Positions 53,227-62,697 of a stretch of DNA of 64,000 bases are shown piece by piece (position 1 is the first letter of the stretch; every line of letters starts with the position of its first letter). The DNA comes from Numidum massiliense (lineage in GTDB: Bacteria > Bacillota > Bacilli > Thermoactinomycetales > Novibacillaceae), in assembly GCF_001375555.1 (NCBI RefSeq), contig NZ_CTDZ01000009.1:434001-498000 (forward strand). Reading direction: 5' to 3'. Position numbers and translations under genes: made by a program. A model generated the notes under the pieces. It was not told the DNA's origin. It did no database searches and was given only the letters and a program-made list of their open reading frames with translations.

Positions 53227-54175
53227 CCGGGCGTCGAAAATAGAGCCATTTGAAGTCGTCGTGCCGGGGAGTACGGCCAATTTAGGTCCCGGATTCGACT
53301 CGATCGGCATGGCGCTCAATGTATTCACGACCGTGCGCGTCGAGCGCGCGCACACAACGCGCGTCGTCCTACACGGCGACAACTTAACCGGATTGCCGGC
53401 GGATGAGACAAACCTAATCGTGCAAGTGATGCAAAAATGTTTCGCGGCACGGGGTGAGGCGCTCCCTTCGCTCGCCGTGCACGTGTGGAGTGACATACCG
53501 ATGACGCGCGGCCTCGGTAGCAGTGCCGCCGCCCTCGCTGCCGGACTCGTGGCGGCGAACGAACTGCTCGGCGGCGCGTTCAGCATGGACGAGTTGTTAC
53601 AGTTAGGGACGGCGTGGGAAGGTCATCCGGACAACATCGGGGCGAGTTTACTCGGCGGAGTCGTCATCGGATCGTGGGACGGACGCCGTGCAGCGGTCGT
53701 GCAAGCAGATCCGCCGCCGCTCCCCGTCGTCGTCGCGATCCCGGAATACGAGCTTTCGACGACGGAGGCGCGTGACGCATTGCCAGGCGAATTGCCGTTC
53801 CGCGAGGCGATCCTTTCTAGCAGTCGGGCGAACGTGTTGACGGCAGCACTGCTAACAGGGCGGTGGGGGTTGCTCCCGGCGGCGATGCAAGATACGTTTC
53901 ACCACCCTTACCGCGGCCGGCTCGTCCCGGGGTTAGCCGACATGTTAGCGGCAGCTAATCGGCACGGGGCGCAAGGGATTGCCTTGAGCGGCGCAGGCCC
54001 GACGTTACTCGCCTTTGCGCAAAGCGGGGAAGAGGAGCGGCTGGCACACTATTTAGAAGAGACGTTTACGCGCCATGGGACGCGTGCACACATCCGCCAC
54101 CTCACACCGTGGGCACAAGGGGCAACCGTGCAAAGGGGCAGCCACGCGATTGACACGGAAAAACGAACCGTGTAA
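53219..54175 (+). CDS. thrB: Homoserine kinase
   Basis: GHMP-family kinase producing O-phosphohomoserine. The 318-residue protein has [19 protein letters not shown], the ATP motif [17 protein letters not shown] and [14 protein letters not shown] 53219 lies after GGGGGAG; GTG 53213 overlaps that site. Third enzyme gene of the operon. Confidence 0.97.
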   Translation: MCNRASKIEPFEVVVPGSTANLGPGFDSIGMALNVFTTVRVERAHTTRVVLHGDNLTGLPADETNLIVQVMQKCFAARGEALPSLAVHVWSDIPMTRGLGSSAAALAAGLVAANELLGGAFSMDELLQLGTAWEGHPDNIGASLLGGVVIGSWDGRRAAVVQADPPPLPVVVAIPEYELSTTEARDALPGELPFREAILSSSRANVLTAALLTGRWGLLPAAMQDTFHHPYRGRLVPGLADMLAAANRHGAQGIALSGAGPTLLAFAQSGEEERLAHYLEETFTRHGTRAHIRHLTPWAQGATVQRGSHAIDTEKRTV

Positions 54176-54206
54176 AGTGATGAGAAAAATAAAAGGAGCA
54201 TTTTCA

Positions 54207-55088
54207 ATGAAACAAACGGTTGCCTTTTTAGGGCCGGCTGGAACGTTTACACAAGAAGCAGCGCACTATTTGTTACCGGAGACAGCTTATGAAACAGTTC
54301 CGTACAAGACGATTCCCGACGTGCTGAGCGCTGTGCATAGCGGGGAGGTCCACTTAGGCGTCGTACCAGTGGAAAATGCGATTGAAGGGTCCGTCAATTT
54401 GACGCTCGACTGGCTCGTGCACCAAGTGGCAGCGCCGATCGTCGGCGAATTGGTCTATCCCGTAGCACAACATTTAATCGTGCACGAGGCGCATGCGCAA
54501 CTGCCATTAGCAGAGGTGACGAAAGTGCTCTCCCACCCGCAGGCGATTGCGCAGTGCCGCTTGTTTTTACGCGATAACATGAGCGGTGCAGAAATCGAGT
54601 ACGCCAGTAGCACAGCCGAAGCGGCGCGCATCGTAAGCACACATCCGGAGCACCGCTGGGCGGCGATCGGCACGCGCTTGGCACAGCAAATATACAACTT
54701 AAATTTGCGGGAGGTAGCGATCGCTGATTACGCGCACAACTATACCCGCTTTATCGTCGTCGGCCAAGCGCCGCACGAGGTGCAACCGAAGGCCGTCGCG
54801 CAAAAAACGAGTTTACTTATTACGTTACCGGAAGATTTCCCGGGAGCGTTATATCAAGTACTGGCAACGTTCGCTTGGCGGAAAATTAACTTGACGCGGA
54901 TCGAATCGCGCCCGACGAAAAGAGGTCTCGGTAGTTACCACTTTTTTATCGACGCGGAAGCGTCAGCAGAAGATGTGTTGCTGCAAGGGGCGATGCGTGA
55001 AATTGACGCGTTAGGATGTAGACTGCGTCAGTTAGGTTCTTACCCATGTTACGCAGTTAGCACTGATTTTACCGCTGTAAAGCGTTGA
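54207..55088 (+). CDS. pheA: Prephenate dehydratase
   Basis: Prephenate to phenylpyruvate in phenylalanine synthesis. The 293-residue protein has FLGPAGTFTQEAA, PVENAIEGSVN, the catalytic TRF in NYTRFIVVG, and a C-terminal ACT domain with the ESR motif (RIESRPTKRGLGSYHFFID) for phenylalanine feedback. ATG 54207 follows AAAAGGAGC. The promoter for ilvE starts within its stop region. Confidence 0.97.
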   Translation: MKQTVAFLGPAGTFTQEAAHYLLPETAYETVPYKTIPDVLSAVHSGEVHLGVVPVENAIEGSVNLTLDWLVHQVAAPIVGELVYPVAQHLIVHEAHAQLPLAEVTKVLSHPQAIAQCRLFLRDNMSGAEIEYASSTAEAARIVSTHPEHRWAAIGTRLAQQIYNLNLREVAIADYAHNYTRFIVVGQAPHEVQPKAVAQKTSLLITLPEDFPGALYQVLATFAWRKINLTRIESRPTKRGLGSYHFFIDAEASAEDVLLQGAMREIDALGCRLRQLGSYPCYAVSTDFTAVKR

Positions 55089-55113
55089 CAACGTCAAGAG
55101 ACAGTAATATAAT
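55085..55113 (+). promoter_or_regulatory. Consensus sigma-A promoter of ilvE overlapping the pheA stop
   Basis: TTGACA at 55085-55090 contains the pheA stop TGA; TATAAT at 55108-55113; 17-base spacer. Both boxes match consensus exactly. Confidence 0.85.
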
Positions 55114-55205
55114 ATGTTCTAAATCATTCTTGCGTTGAAATGTTTCGATAACTTTATTATTGTCATCACCTGTCATATTGTCATAATTTTTCGGAGGTGC
55201 TTCTC

Positions 55206-56108
55206 GTGGAACAGCGGTGGATATTTTTAAATGGAAAATACGTAAAAAAAGAGGAAGCGACCATATCCGTCTTTGATCACGGCTTTTTATACGGGGACGG
55301 TATTTTCGAAGGTATTCGCGTCTACAACGGCAACATTTTTCGCCTGCGCGAACATATGGTGCGCTTATACGACTCGGCGAAAGTCATTATGCTAGACATC
55401 CCGTACACGCTCGAAGAGCTAGAGCAGCACGTAGCTGAGACGGTGCGAAAGAATGAATTGCGCGACGCGTATATCCGCCTAATCGTTTCACGCGGCATCG
55501 GTGATCTCGGGTTAGATCCGGCGAAATGCTCACAGCCGAGTGTGATTGTTATTGCCGATCAGGTGACCATGTACCCACAGGAAGTGTACGAAAACGGGTT
55601 GGAGATTGCGACTGTGCCGACGCGGCGAAACATCCCGGAAGCGCTAAACCCGAAAATCAAATCGCTCAACTACTTAAATAACGTATTAGCAAAAATCGAA
55701 GCGAGCCGCGCCGGAATTGGCGAAGCCTTATTGCTAAGTAACGACGGGTATGTCGCTGAGTGCTCGGGCGACAACATTTTCCTCGTCAAAGGCGGTGTGC
55801 TGTACACGCCACCGAGCGCAATCGGGGCGCTGGAAGGCATTACGCGGCAAGCGATTATCGACATATGTGCGCGCATCGGCTATACGGTAAAAGAAGAGCG
55901 GTTTACGCGTTACGACGTGTATACCGCGGACGAGGCATTTTTAACCGGGACGGCTGCAGAAGTCATCGCCGTCGTCGACGTCGACGGGCGCAAGATCGGT
56001 AGCGGGAAGCCCGGTACGGTGACGAAACAACTACTGGAAGAATTCCGCAAGATTGTCCAGGTCGAAGGTTTTAACGCGTACGAACCTGTCTCTCATACCA
56101 CGCGGTAG
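55206..56108 (+). CDS. ilvE: Branched-chain amino-acid aminotransferase (class IV)
   Basis: PLP-dependent, fold type IV. The 300-residue protein has FLYGDGIFEGIRVYNG, the PLP lysine in KIKSLNYLNNVLAKIEA, AECSGDNIFLVK and TGTAAEVIAVVDVDGR. Most similar to short (about 300-residue) IlvE; D-amino-acid transaminase is a less likely alternative. GTG 55206 follows CGGAGGTG. Own promoter (55085) separates it from the thr/phe operon. Terminator at 56217. Confidence 0.93.
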   Translation: MEQRWIFLNGKYVKKEEATISVFDHGFLYGDGIFEGIRVYNGNIFRLREHMVRLYDSAKVIMLDIPYTLEELEQHVAETVRKNELRDAYIRLIVSRGIGDLGLDPAKCSQPSVIVIADQVTMYPQEVYENGLEIATVPTRRNIPEALNPKIKSLNYLNNVLAKIEASRAGIGEALLLSNDGYVAECSGDNIFLVKGGVLYTPPSAIGALEGITRQAIIDICARIGYTVKEERFTRYDVYTADEAFLTGTAAEVIAVVDVDGRKIGSGKPGTVTKQLLEEFRKIVQVEGFNAYEPVSHTTR

Positions 56109-56216
56109 GACGACGTCCTGCGAGTTGCACCAAACAATAGTGAGCAGTGGACGGCGAACGATTCGAACAGCGTGCGGCGCAGAAAAAATGGCGCCGCGTC
56201 GTGCCGCGTCACAAGG

Positions 56217-56249
56217 CCTAGGGGAATTTCCTCTCCCTAGGTCTTTTTT
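56217..56249 (+). terminator. Rho-independent terminator after ilvE
   Basis: CCTAGGGGA (56217-56225) pairs with TCCCTAGG (56234-56241), T-run 56244-56249. A second GC stem, GCGGCGC/GCGCCGC, lies just upstream (56174-56198). The spacer to safA has no gene. Confidence 0.85.
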
Positions 56250-56359
56250 ATGCGCAATTCGCCTAATTGGTGCATAGGATGGAAGTAGCCTATGCTCGCC
56301 GGGTGCGTCCCTCAGCGCGCGGCAGCGGGTAGGAGAAATTACGCACGAGGAGGGAAAAC

Positions 56360-57283
56360 ATGAGAATCCATATCGTCCGCCAAGGAGATACGCTGTGGAA
56401 ACTTTCTAAGCAGTATAACGTGTCGTTGCAAACGATTATTGACGACAACCGTCATATTCAAGACCCTAACAATTTGCAGGCGGGGACGAAAATTCGCATA
56501 GCGACGGAAGGCGTGCCCATAAAGCCGAGGCGGCAAGCGGCTGCCCCGGCCGAAACGCAACCAGCGGCAGGTAAGAAGGTCGCTTCACCCTCTCCGATTG
56601 AGCGAAAGCGCATAGATGTACTTCCGGGTGAAACGCGTAGGCCGGCTAGCGAACGGACGTCACAGCCCACTGAACGGACGTCACAGCCCACTCCAGTTGA
56701 ACCGCAGCCAGTCGGGGCGCTTCCGCTCGATCACATGTCTAGCTCGGTTGGCAAACAAGGCGCAGATTCTAGCGCTGCTTCGTCAACTTTTGGCTCATCT
56801 TCAAGCGACTTATCACCTCTTGGCATCGGCGGGTGGTTTGAACAGCCGTGGGTGTCGATGACAGGGGCGATGTACGGGCTGCCCGGTCAGCAGCCATGGG
56901 GGCCGTTTGATCCGCACGTCTCGGCAATGGCGCCCATTTCCCCGCCGTCACCCCTCGCGATGCCCATGCGGCAGCTTGGGATGCCGGTGGCGCCATATGC
57001 GGCACCTTATGCGATCGCGCCCCCAGTGCCCCGAGTGCCTCCAGTGCCACCGGTGCCGCCAGTCGAATTGTCCGCAATCCCACATCTGGGGGTGCCGATG
57101 GAATCACCGGACGCGCACCTGTCGATGGGGATGCCAGCTATGCCGTATATGAGGGCGCCGTGTCCGTGTATGACCGCCATGCCATACGATGGGTACGGCT
57201 CCGGGGGGTACGCACCGCACGGTTACCAAGAAATGATCGATTGGTGGGATGGGAGTAGCAGCTCGTCTTCTTCCTCGTTTTAA
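56360..57283 (+). CDS. safA: SafA-like LysM spore morphogenetic protein
   Basis: 307 residues. An N-terminal LysM (MRIHIVRQGDTLWKLSKQYNV, then NLQAGTKIRI) targets cortex peptidoglycan. A middle linker contains a duplicated ERTSQPT. The C-terminal region is Pro/Met/Tyr/Gly-rich (PPSPLAMPMRQLGMPVAPYA), as in inner-coat proteins. SafA in B. subtilis recruits inner coat proteins with SpoVID and lies upstream of yebC, as here. ATG 56360 follows GAGGAGGG. The tail is divergent, so identity rests on the LysM, layout and place. Confidence 0.85.
   Translation: MRIHIVRQGDTLWKLSKQYNVSLQTIIDDNRHIQDPNNLQAGTKIRIATEGVPIKPRRQAAAPAETQPAAGKKVASPSPIERKRIDVLPGETRRPASERTSQPTERTSQPTPVEPQPVGALPLDHMSSSVGKQGADSSAASSTFGSSSSDLSPLGIGGWFEQPWVSMTGAMYGLPGQQPWGPFDPHVSAMAPISPPSPLAMPMRQLGMPVAPYAAPYAIAPPVPRVPPVPPVPPVELSAIPHLGVPMESPDAHLSMGMPAMPYMRAPCPCMTAMPYDGYGSGGYAPHGYQEMIDWWDGSSSSSSSSF
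56651..56692 (+). repeat. 21-base tandem repeat inside safA
   Basis: Two perfect copies of a 21-base unit (GAACGGACGTCACAGCCCAC plus T), encoding ERTSQPT twice, in frame. Confidence 0.9.
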
Positions 57284-57370
57284 CGGAGCGACGCATGGTG
57301 CGTGAGGGAGCTTAAGTTTCCACGACCATCCGTGGCAGGAGCGACGACTTTTTTGACAGGCGGGAACACA

Positions 57371-58303
57371 ATGAGTATAAATGTGCGGGAATTGGCGGAG
57401 TACCTAGGGGAACGGATCGTTCGGACGGGTAAACGACACGGGCTGTTATACATCGAGACCACGCGGCGAAAATATTTGCTAAAACCGATCGCAGATAGGC
57501 ACCACGTGCTTTGGTGGCAGCGAGTCGACCGCGCCATCCGGGAACGCGGCTTTACGTCGATGCCCGACTTTTTTGTGTGGAAAAACGAGTGGCTCGTCAT
57601 GCGCTTCATTTCCGGACGACAAGCACGTTACAGTCGCTATCGGGACGTGATGGTCGGTGCGCAGTTGCTGGCGCGTTTTCACGTTGCCGCGCGGGGGATC
57701 GAGAGCGGTGCCACACGAGGGCGAGAAGCGGCCACGCTCGCACAAAGGGTGCAAAAACGGTTCGAACAGTATGAACAGTCGTGTCGCGAGCCCGTCTCGT
57801 TTTTACCTGCGGCTGTGCGCGATGACTACCGCCGCTGGGGCGAATGGGCGCTGCGAAAAATCGAGGCGTCACCGATTCACGCGGTGACGCGGTTTGAGAA
57901 GGCAAAGCGGGCAGTAGCCCATCGCGATTTGGCGAGCCACAACATCGTCATCGGCAAGGGCGGGAAGCCGTGGCTGATCGATTTTGAAACGGCCGCCTTC
58001 GATGCGCAAATCGGCGATGTGTGGCAAATGACGAGCCGTACGCTCGTCGAATGGCATTGGGATCCGCGCGTCTACGAAGCGATCCTAGCTAACTACCAAT
58101 TGGTTCGTCCGCTGCGCCCCGAAGAGCAAGTTGTGCTCGATCGCTTGCTCATGTTTCCGAACGATTTTTTCCGCGAACAGACTGGCTTGTTAAAAGGGCG
58201 CCGCGGTTATTCCCTACAAAAAGTTGCGCCGTATTTATTAATGATGGTGCAAGACCGTCCGCGTTGGCTACAGTTTTTGCGCTGGCTCGGAGTCGCTTGG
58301 TAG
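57371..58303 (+). CDS. CotS/YutH-family spore coat kinase-like protein
   Basis: 310 residues with the aminoglycoside-phosphotransferase fold: AVAHRDLASHNIVIGKGGKPWLIDFETA (catalytic HRD...N and DFE), with a complete catalytic loop, unlike the YsxE-like copy at 7074. ATG at 57371 follows AGGCGGGAACACA; an in-frame GTG at 57302 would add 23 residues of unrelated sequence. It follows the safA-like gene, forming a LysM-kinase pair that mirrors spoVID-ysxE. Confidence 0.8.
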   Translation: MSINVRELAEYLGERIVRTGKRHGLLYIETTRRKYLLKPIADRHHVLWWQRVDRAIRERGFTSMPDFFVWKNEWLVMRFISGRQARYSRYRDVMVGAQLLARFHVAARGIESGATRGREAATLAQRVQKRFEQYEQSCREPVSFLPAAVRDDYRRWGEWALRKIEASPIHAVTRFEKAKRAVAHRDLASHNIVIGKGGKPWLIDFETAAFDAQIGDVWQMTSRTLVEWHWDPRVYEAILANYQLVRPLRPEEQVVLDRLLMFPNDFFREQTGLLKGRRGYSLQKVAPYLLMMVQDRPRWLQFLRWLGVAW

Positions 58304-58400
58304 AATGGTGGCGTTGTGCTATCATAAACAATAGTAAAAGACGATCGTGACAGACGATATGTCAAGACGATGTCGCGCACTTATAGGAGGATACTCAGTT

Positions 58401-59171
58401 GTGAGCAAAATCGAGCAAAATATCGCACACGTCGTCACTTGGCTGCGCGAACGGGTGCAGGCGGCGCGGGCGGACGGCTTGATCGTAGGGATTAGCGGCG
58501 GCGTCGACAGTGCCGTTGTTTCTTTTTTGATTAAACAAGCTTGTCCAGATCATTCTCTCGGCGTGATCATGCCGTGTCACTCTAACGCACGCGACGAAGA
58601 GGATGCGCAGAAAGTCGTGGCAGCGAGTGGGATTGACTGCGTGACCATCGATGTCTCAGCCCCTCACCGCACGCTGCAGCAAACGGTCGAGGCGCAGTTA
58701 ACGGCAGCCGGGAAGGTGGCGTCTCGGCCAGAAATCGAACGACTGAGAGACGCCAACTTACGGGCACGCGTGCGCATGGCGACGTTGTACACGGTAGCGA
58801 ATGACTTTAACTATCTCGTCGTCGGTACGGATAACAGGGCCGAGTATTATACGGGGTATTTTACGAAGTACGGCGACGGCGGTGTCGATTTGCAGCCGCT
58901 GGCGCGCTTGTTGAAACGGGAGGTGTACGACTGGGCCCGTCACCTCGGCGTCCCGGAAAGTGTGTGCAATCGCCCACCATCGGCAGGGTTGTGGGAAGGG
59001 CAAGAAGACGAAACGGAAATGGGGACGACGTATGCGGCCATCGATGCGTTTCTCGCGGGAGAAGCCGTGGCAGCGCGCGACCGCGGCGTCATCGAAAACA
59101 TGCACCGCCGTACGGAACATAAACGCCATACACCGCCCATCCCTCCACCGTTTCCTAAAGCGGACGATTAA
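58401..59171 (+). CDS. nadE: Ammonia-dependent NAD+ synthetase
   Basis: Last step of NAD synthesis, amidating nicotinate adenine dinucleotide. The 256-residue protein has the PP-loop GISGGVDSAVVSFL, TDNRAEYYTGYFTKYGDGGVD and RPPSAGLWEGQEDETEMG. No glutaminase domain, so it uses free ammonia. GTG 58401 follows AGGAGG with 10-base spacing. Confidence 0.96.
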   Translation: MSKIEQNIAHVVTWLRERVQAARADGLIVGISGGVDSAVVSFLIKQACPDHSLGVIMPCHSNARDEEDAQKVVAASGIDCVTIDVSAPHRTLQQTVEAQLTAAGKVASRPEIERLRDANLRARVRMATLYTVANDFNYLVVGTDNRAEYYTGYFTKYGDGGVDLQPLARLLKREVYDWARHLGVPESVCNRPPSAGLWEGQEDETEMGTTYAAIDAFLAGEAVAARDRGVIENMHRRTEHKRHTPPIPPPFPKADD

Positions 59172-59241
59172 CGGACGTTAACGTTCTGGTAAGAAATGGT
59201 TAGCGGATGAGCAAATCTTTCTAATTGTAGAGGGGATAACT

Positions 59242-60000
59242 ATGGCTGGACATTCTAAATGGAAAAATATTCAACACCGTAAAAATCGCCAAGATGCGGC
59301 CCGGGGAAAAACGTTTACGAAAATATCGCGGGAAATTTTTGTCGCTGCACGCCAAGGGGGCGGCGATCCGTCCGCCAACCAGCGCCTAAGGCTAGCTGTG
59401 AGTAAAGCGCGGGAGGCGAACATGCCGAACGACAACATTGAGCGTACGATCAAAAAGGCGCTCGGTGCGCTCGACGGTGTCACTTACGAAGAAATCACTT
59501 ACGAAGGATACGGACCAGCTGGCGTGGCTGTCTTAGTCGAAGTGCTAACCGATAATCGCAACCGTACGGCTGCCGACGTGCGCCACATTTTTTCCAAGCA
59601 CGGTGGCAATCTCGGCGCGAGTGGCTGTGTGGCGTGGATGTTTGCGCGCAAAGGGACACTCGTCGTCAATCGCGCGGACACCACCCTTGACGAAGATCAT
59701 TTACTCATGCTCGCCTTAGAGGCCGGGGCGGAAGATTTTGCTGCAGAAGAAGAGACGTACGACGTGACGACAGCCCCCGAGCAGTTTGAACAAGTAAAAG
59801 AAGCACTTTCTGAAGAAGGCGTGACGTTCGCGCGAGCAGAAATCGCGATGGAGCCGGAAAACACGGTGACGTTAAGCGGCGACGACGCGACGAAAATGTT
59901 GAAACTGATCGATGCGTTGGAAGATAACGACGACGTGCAAAACGTTTACGCCAATTTTGAATTAGACGAGGAAGCGTTGCAGCAGCACAGCGCGAACTAG
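59242..60000 (+). CDS. yebC: YebC/PmpR-family regulator
   Basis: 252 residues with MAGHSKWKNIQHRK, PNDNIERTIKKALG and FSKHGGNLG. Widely conserved; long annotated as a transcription regulator, and recently linked to translation of problematic motifs (family knowledge). ATG 59242 follows GAGGGGAT. Upstream of ruvCAB as is common in bacteria. Confidence 0.97.
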   Translation: MAGHSKWKNIQHRKNRQDAARGKTFTKISREIFVAARQGGGDPSANQRLRLAVSKAREANMPNDNIERTIKKALGALDGVTYEEITYEGYGPAGVAVLVEVLTDNRNRTAADVRHIFSKHGGNLGASGCVAWMFARKGTLVVNRADTTLDEDHLLMLALEAGAEDFAAEEETYDVTTAPEQFEQVKEALSEEGVTFARAEIAMEPENTVTLSGDDATKMLKLIDALEDNDDVQNVYANFELDEEALQQHSAN

Positions 60001-60012
60001 GGAGAGAAGTTT

Positions 60013-60534
60013 GTGCGCATTATGGGAATTGATCCGGGGATCGCCATTGTCGGCTTCGGCGTTGTCGAGCAGCACGGGCACCGCATCACCCCGATTCAGT
60101 ACGGCACGATCGAGACGAAGGCCGGGCTGCCGACGCCGCGTCGCCTAAAACAAATATACGACGCGTGCACCGAACTGTTGGCGAAGACGACGCCGGACGT
60201 CGTGGCGATCGAGAAGCTTTTTTTTAATCGCAATGTGACGACGGCTTTCTCTGTCGGACAAGCGCGAGGTGTCATTATGCTGGCGGCAGAGGAAGCAGGT
60301 GCCGCCATTACCGAATATACGCCACTGCAAGTGAAGCAAGCGGTCGTCGGCTACGGCAAAGCCGAAAAGCGGCAAGTGCAAGAGATGGTAAAAGTATTGT
60401 TGTCGTTATCGGAAATTCCGCGTCCAGACGACGTGGCCGACGCGTTGGCGATCGCGATTTGCGAGGCGCATTCGGCACAGCTACAGCGTCAGCTTCATGT
60501 TGCGGAGCAGCGAAGCAGGAGGAAGAGCGAGTGA
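60013..60534 (+). CDS. ruvC: Holliday-junction resolvase RuvC
   Basis: 173 residues with the acidic active site: GIDPGIAIVG (Asp), AIEKLFFNRN (Glu) and RPDDVADALAIAI (Asp pair). It cuts junctions held by RuvAB. Most Bacilli use RecU and lack ruvC, so its presence is notable. GTG 60013 with ATG 60022 as alternative. Its stop overlaps the ruvA start. Confidence 0.97.
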   Translation: MRIMGIDPGIAIVGFGVVEQHGHRITPIQYGTIETKAGLPTPRRLKQIYDACTELLAKTTPDVVAIEKLFFNRNVTTAFSVGQARGVIMLAAEEAGAAITEYTPLQVKQAVVGYGKAEKRQVQEMVKVLLSLSEIPRPDDVADALAIAICEAHSAQLQRQLHVAEQRSRRKSE

Positions 60535-61178
60535 TCGATTTTATAGACGGAGAACTTGCTTACATTTATCACGAGGCGATCGTCGTGAAGGTGTACGGGG
60601 TCGGCTACCACATTTTTTGTCCGGATCCGCGCGCTTTTGGCGCCGAAGGGACGCGGCTACGCGTCTTTACGCACCAACACGTACGGGAAGATTTTATCGG
60701 TCTATACGGCTTTCCGTCGGTGGAGGAACGCGAACTGTTTCGTCAGTTGTTGAACGTTTCCAGCATCGGGCCGAAAGTCGCACTCGGCATTTTGAGCGCG
60801 GGTGAGCCGGCTGCTGTCGTGCGGGCGATTTACGAGGAAGACTACCGCTATTTAACGAAGCTACCCGGCGTGGGGAAAAAGACGGCACAACGCATCGTGC
60901 TCGACCTGAAGGACAAGTTGTCGCTCGACGTGTGGCTGAACGACATGATCGCTGCGGGTCGAGGAACCGACTTTGGGGAGAACGCTGCCCAGGCGGGGGA
61001 TGCGGAGGTGGAAGCGGGCGGGTCCTTAAGTGAGGCGAGAGAAGCGCTCATGCAGCTCGGCTATACGGAAAAAGAAGCGAGCCGCGCGGTGCAAGAGGCG
61101 GCAGCACAATTGGACGAGGAAAATGTTTCTGTCGACATTCTCATTCGGCAGGCGCTGCAGGCGTTTTTGCCCTCGTGA
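60531..61178 (+). CDS. ruvA: Holliday-junction DNA-binding protein RuvA
   Basis: 215 residues: OB fold (IDFIDGELAYIYHEAIVVKVYGVGYHIF), two helix-hairpin-helix motifs (VSSIGPKVALGIL and LPGVGKKTAQRIVLDL), and the C-terminal domain that contacts RuvB. GTG 60531 overlaps the ruvC TGA; AGGAGGAAGAGC precedes it. Confidence 0.97.
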   Translation: MIDFIDGELAYIYHEAIVVKVYGVGYHIFCPDPRAFGAEGTRLRVFTHQHVREDFIGLYGFPSVEERELFRQLLNVSSIGPKVALGILSAGEPAAVVRAIYEEDYRYLTKLPGVGKKTAQRIVLDLKDKLSLDVWLNDMIAAGRGTDFGENAAQAGDAEVEAGGSLSEAREALMQLGYTEKEASRAVQEAAAQLDEENVSVDILIRQALQAFLPS

Positions 61179-61380
61179 GCGCCTACGGGCGAACGAAGCG
61201 ACGATAGCTACGACGTCCGGGCACACGTGTCGTAGACGAGGGGGGCGTCGCGACTTCGAAACGACACGTCGGCCATACGGGTGTGCTTGACGACACGCGG
61301 CTTGTACAGAAGGGCACCGCACGCCCGTTACCCCGTAAGGCGCCTTAGGAGACGTGTTTAGCACGCGAGGAGGGATCGGA

Positions 61381-62379
61381 ATGGACGAGCGCGTCATATC
61401 GACGCAGTATATGCGGGAAGACGATCAAGTGGAGTTGAGTCTGCGCCCTCGTTATCTCGCCGAATATATCGGGCAAGCGCAAGCGAAAGAGACGTTACAA
61501 ATTTTTATCGAGGCGGCGAAAGGGCGCCGCGAAGCACTCGACCACGTGTTGCTGTACGGACCACCCGGCCTCGGTAAGACGACGCTGGCGACGATCGTCG
61601 CCAACGAGTTAGGTGTCAATTTGCGGACGACGTCCGGCCCGGCGATCGAGCGGCCTGGTGACTTGGCAGCGCTACTTACGAATTTGCAACAAGGAGATGT
61701 TCTGTTCATCGACGAGATTCACCGCCTGCACCGGAGCGTGGAAGAGGTACTCTATCCGGCGATGGAAGACTTCGCCCTCGACATTATGATTGGCAAAGGA
61801 CCGAGTGCCCGCTCGGTGCGGTTAGACTTGCCGCCGTTCACGTTAATCGGAGCGACGACGCGCGCCGGCTCGCTGTCGTCGCCGCTACGCGACCGCTTCG
61901 GCGTGCACAGCAGATTGGAGTACTACAGTGCAGAAGAGTTGACGACGATCGTCAGCCGGGCGGCGGAAATTTTGCAAGTGGACATACACGGTAACGGTGC
62001 GGAAGAAATTGCGACGCGCGCACGCGGCACGCCGCGGGTGGCAAATCGGCTACTAAAACGGGTGCGCGACTACGTGCAAGTGCGGGGCGACGGCATTATA
62101 ACCGCTGAAATGGCGCGGGAAGCGTTAGAATTAATCCAAGTGGATAAACTAGGGCTAGACAAAGTCGACCATAAACTTTTGTATGCGATTATGAAGAAGT
62201 TTCGCGGGGGACCAGTCGGCCTGGATACGATTGCCGCTGTCATCGGCGAAGAGCCGCAAACGGTGGAAGACGTGTACGAACCGTATTTGCTACAGATCGG
62301 GTTTATCGACCGTACGCCGCGCGGCCGCACCGTCACCGCTAACTGTTACCGCCACTTCGGATTGGAGCTACCGTCGTGA
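61381..62379 (+). CDS. ruvB: Holliday-junction branch-migration ATPase RuvB
   Basis: 332 residues, AAA+: GPPGLGKTT (Walker A), FIDEIHRL (Walker B), [17 protein letters not shown] (sensor I/arginine finger), C-terminal winged helix. ATG 61381 follows GAGGAGGGATC. A 200-base spacer from ruvA has no gene I can support. Stop overlaps the DUF2905 gene. Confidence 0.98.
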   Translation: MDERVISTQYMREDDQVELSLRPRYLAEYIGQAQAKETLQIFIEAAKGRREALDHVLLYGPPGLGKTTLATIVANELGVNLRTTSGPAIERPGDLAALLTNLQQGDVLFIDEIHRLHRSVEEVLYPAMEDFALDIMIGKGPSARSVRLDLPPFTLIGATTRAGSLSSPLRDRFGVHSRLEYYSAEELTTIVSRAAEILQVDIHGNGAEEIATRARGTPRVANRLLKRVRDYVQVRGDGIITAEMAREALELIQVDKLGLDKVDHKLLYAIMKKFRGGPVGLDTIAAVIGEEPQTVEDVYEPYLLQIGFIDRTPRGRTVTANCYRHFGLELPS

Positions 62380-62594
62380 ATGATTTACCGAAGCTACTCA
62401 TCGGCTTGGGCGCCGTCCTGATCGTCGTCGGACTCATTTGGCAATTCGGCGGAAAGTTTTTACCTCTCGGACGGTTACCCGGTGATATTGTGGTAGAGAA
62501 GGAAAACGTCAAATTCTACTTTCCGATCGTCACGTGCATCGTCCTCAGTATCGTCGTGTCGCTCGTCCTGTGGTTTGTCCGCTTGTTTCGTTAG
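62376..62594 (+). CDS. DUF2905-family small membrane protein
   Basis: 72 residues with two spans ([20 protein letters not shown] and [17 protein letters not shown]) and the family motif [23 protein letters not shown]. Function unknown; commonly between ruvB and queA. GTG 62376 overlaps the ruvB TGA. Confidence 0.93.
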   Translation: MNDLPKLLIGLGAVLIVVGLIWQFGGKFLPLGRLPGDIVVEKENVKFYFPIVTCIVLSIVVSLVLWFVRLFR

Positions 62595-62623
62595 CAAGTG
62601 CCTCTTCGTTCACAACAGTTCCA

Positions 62624-62653
62624 TTGACTCCAACTAAGCGGTATTGCTATAGT
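62624..62653 (+). promoter_or_regulatory. Sigma-A-type promoter of queA
   Basis: TTGACT at 62624-62629 and TATAGT at 62648-62653 with an 18-base spacer, 45 bases before queA. Confidence 0.7.
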
Positions 62654-62697
62654 GGTACAGGTATGCAGGAAGGTGTACTGGAAAGGGACGAACGCCT

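Noticed and set aside
56150-56250. T-box-like string (TGGCGCCGCG) followed by a terminator after ilvE
   Set aside because: Only about 110 bases precede it, there is no stem I, specifier or AGAGAG box, and the downstream gene is a spore-coat gene. The string is one arm of a plain GC hairpin.
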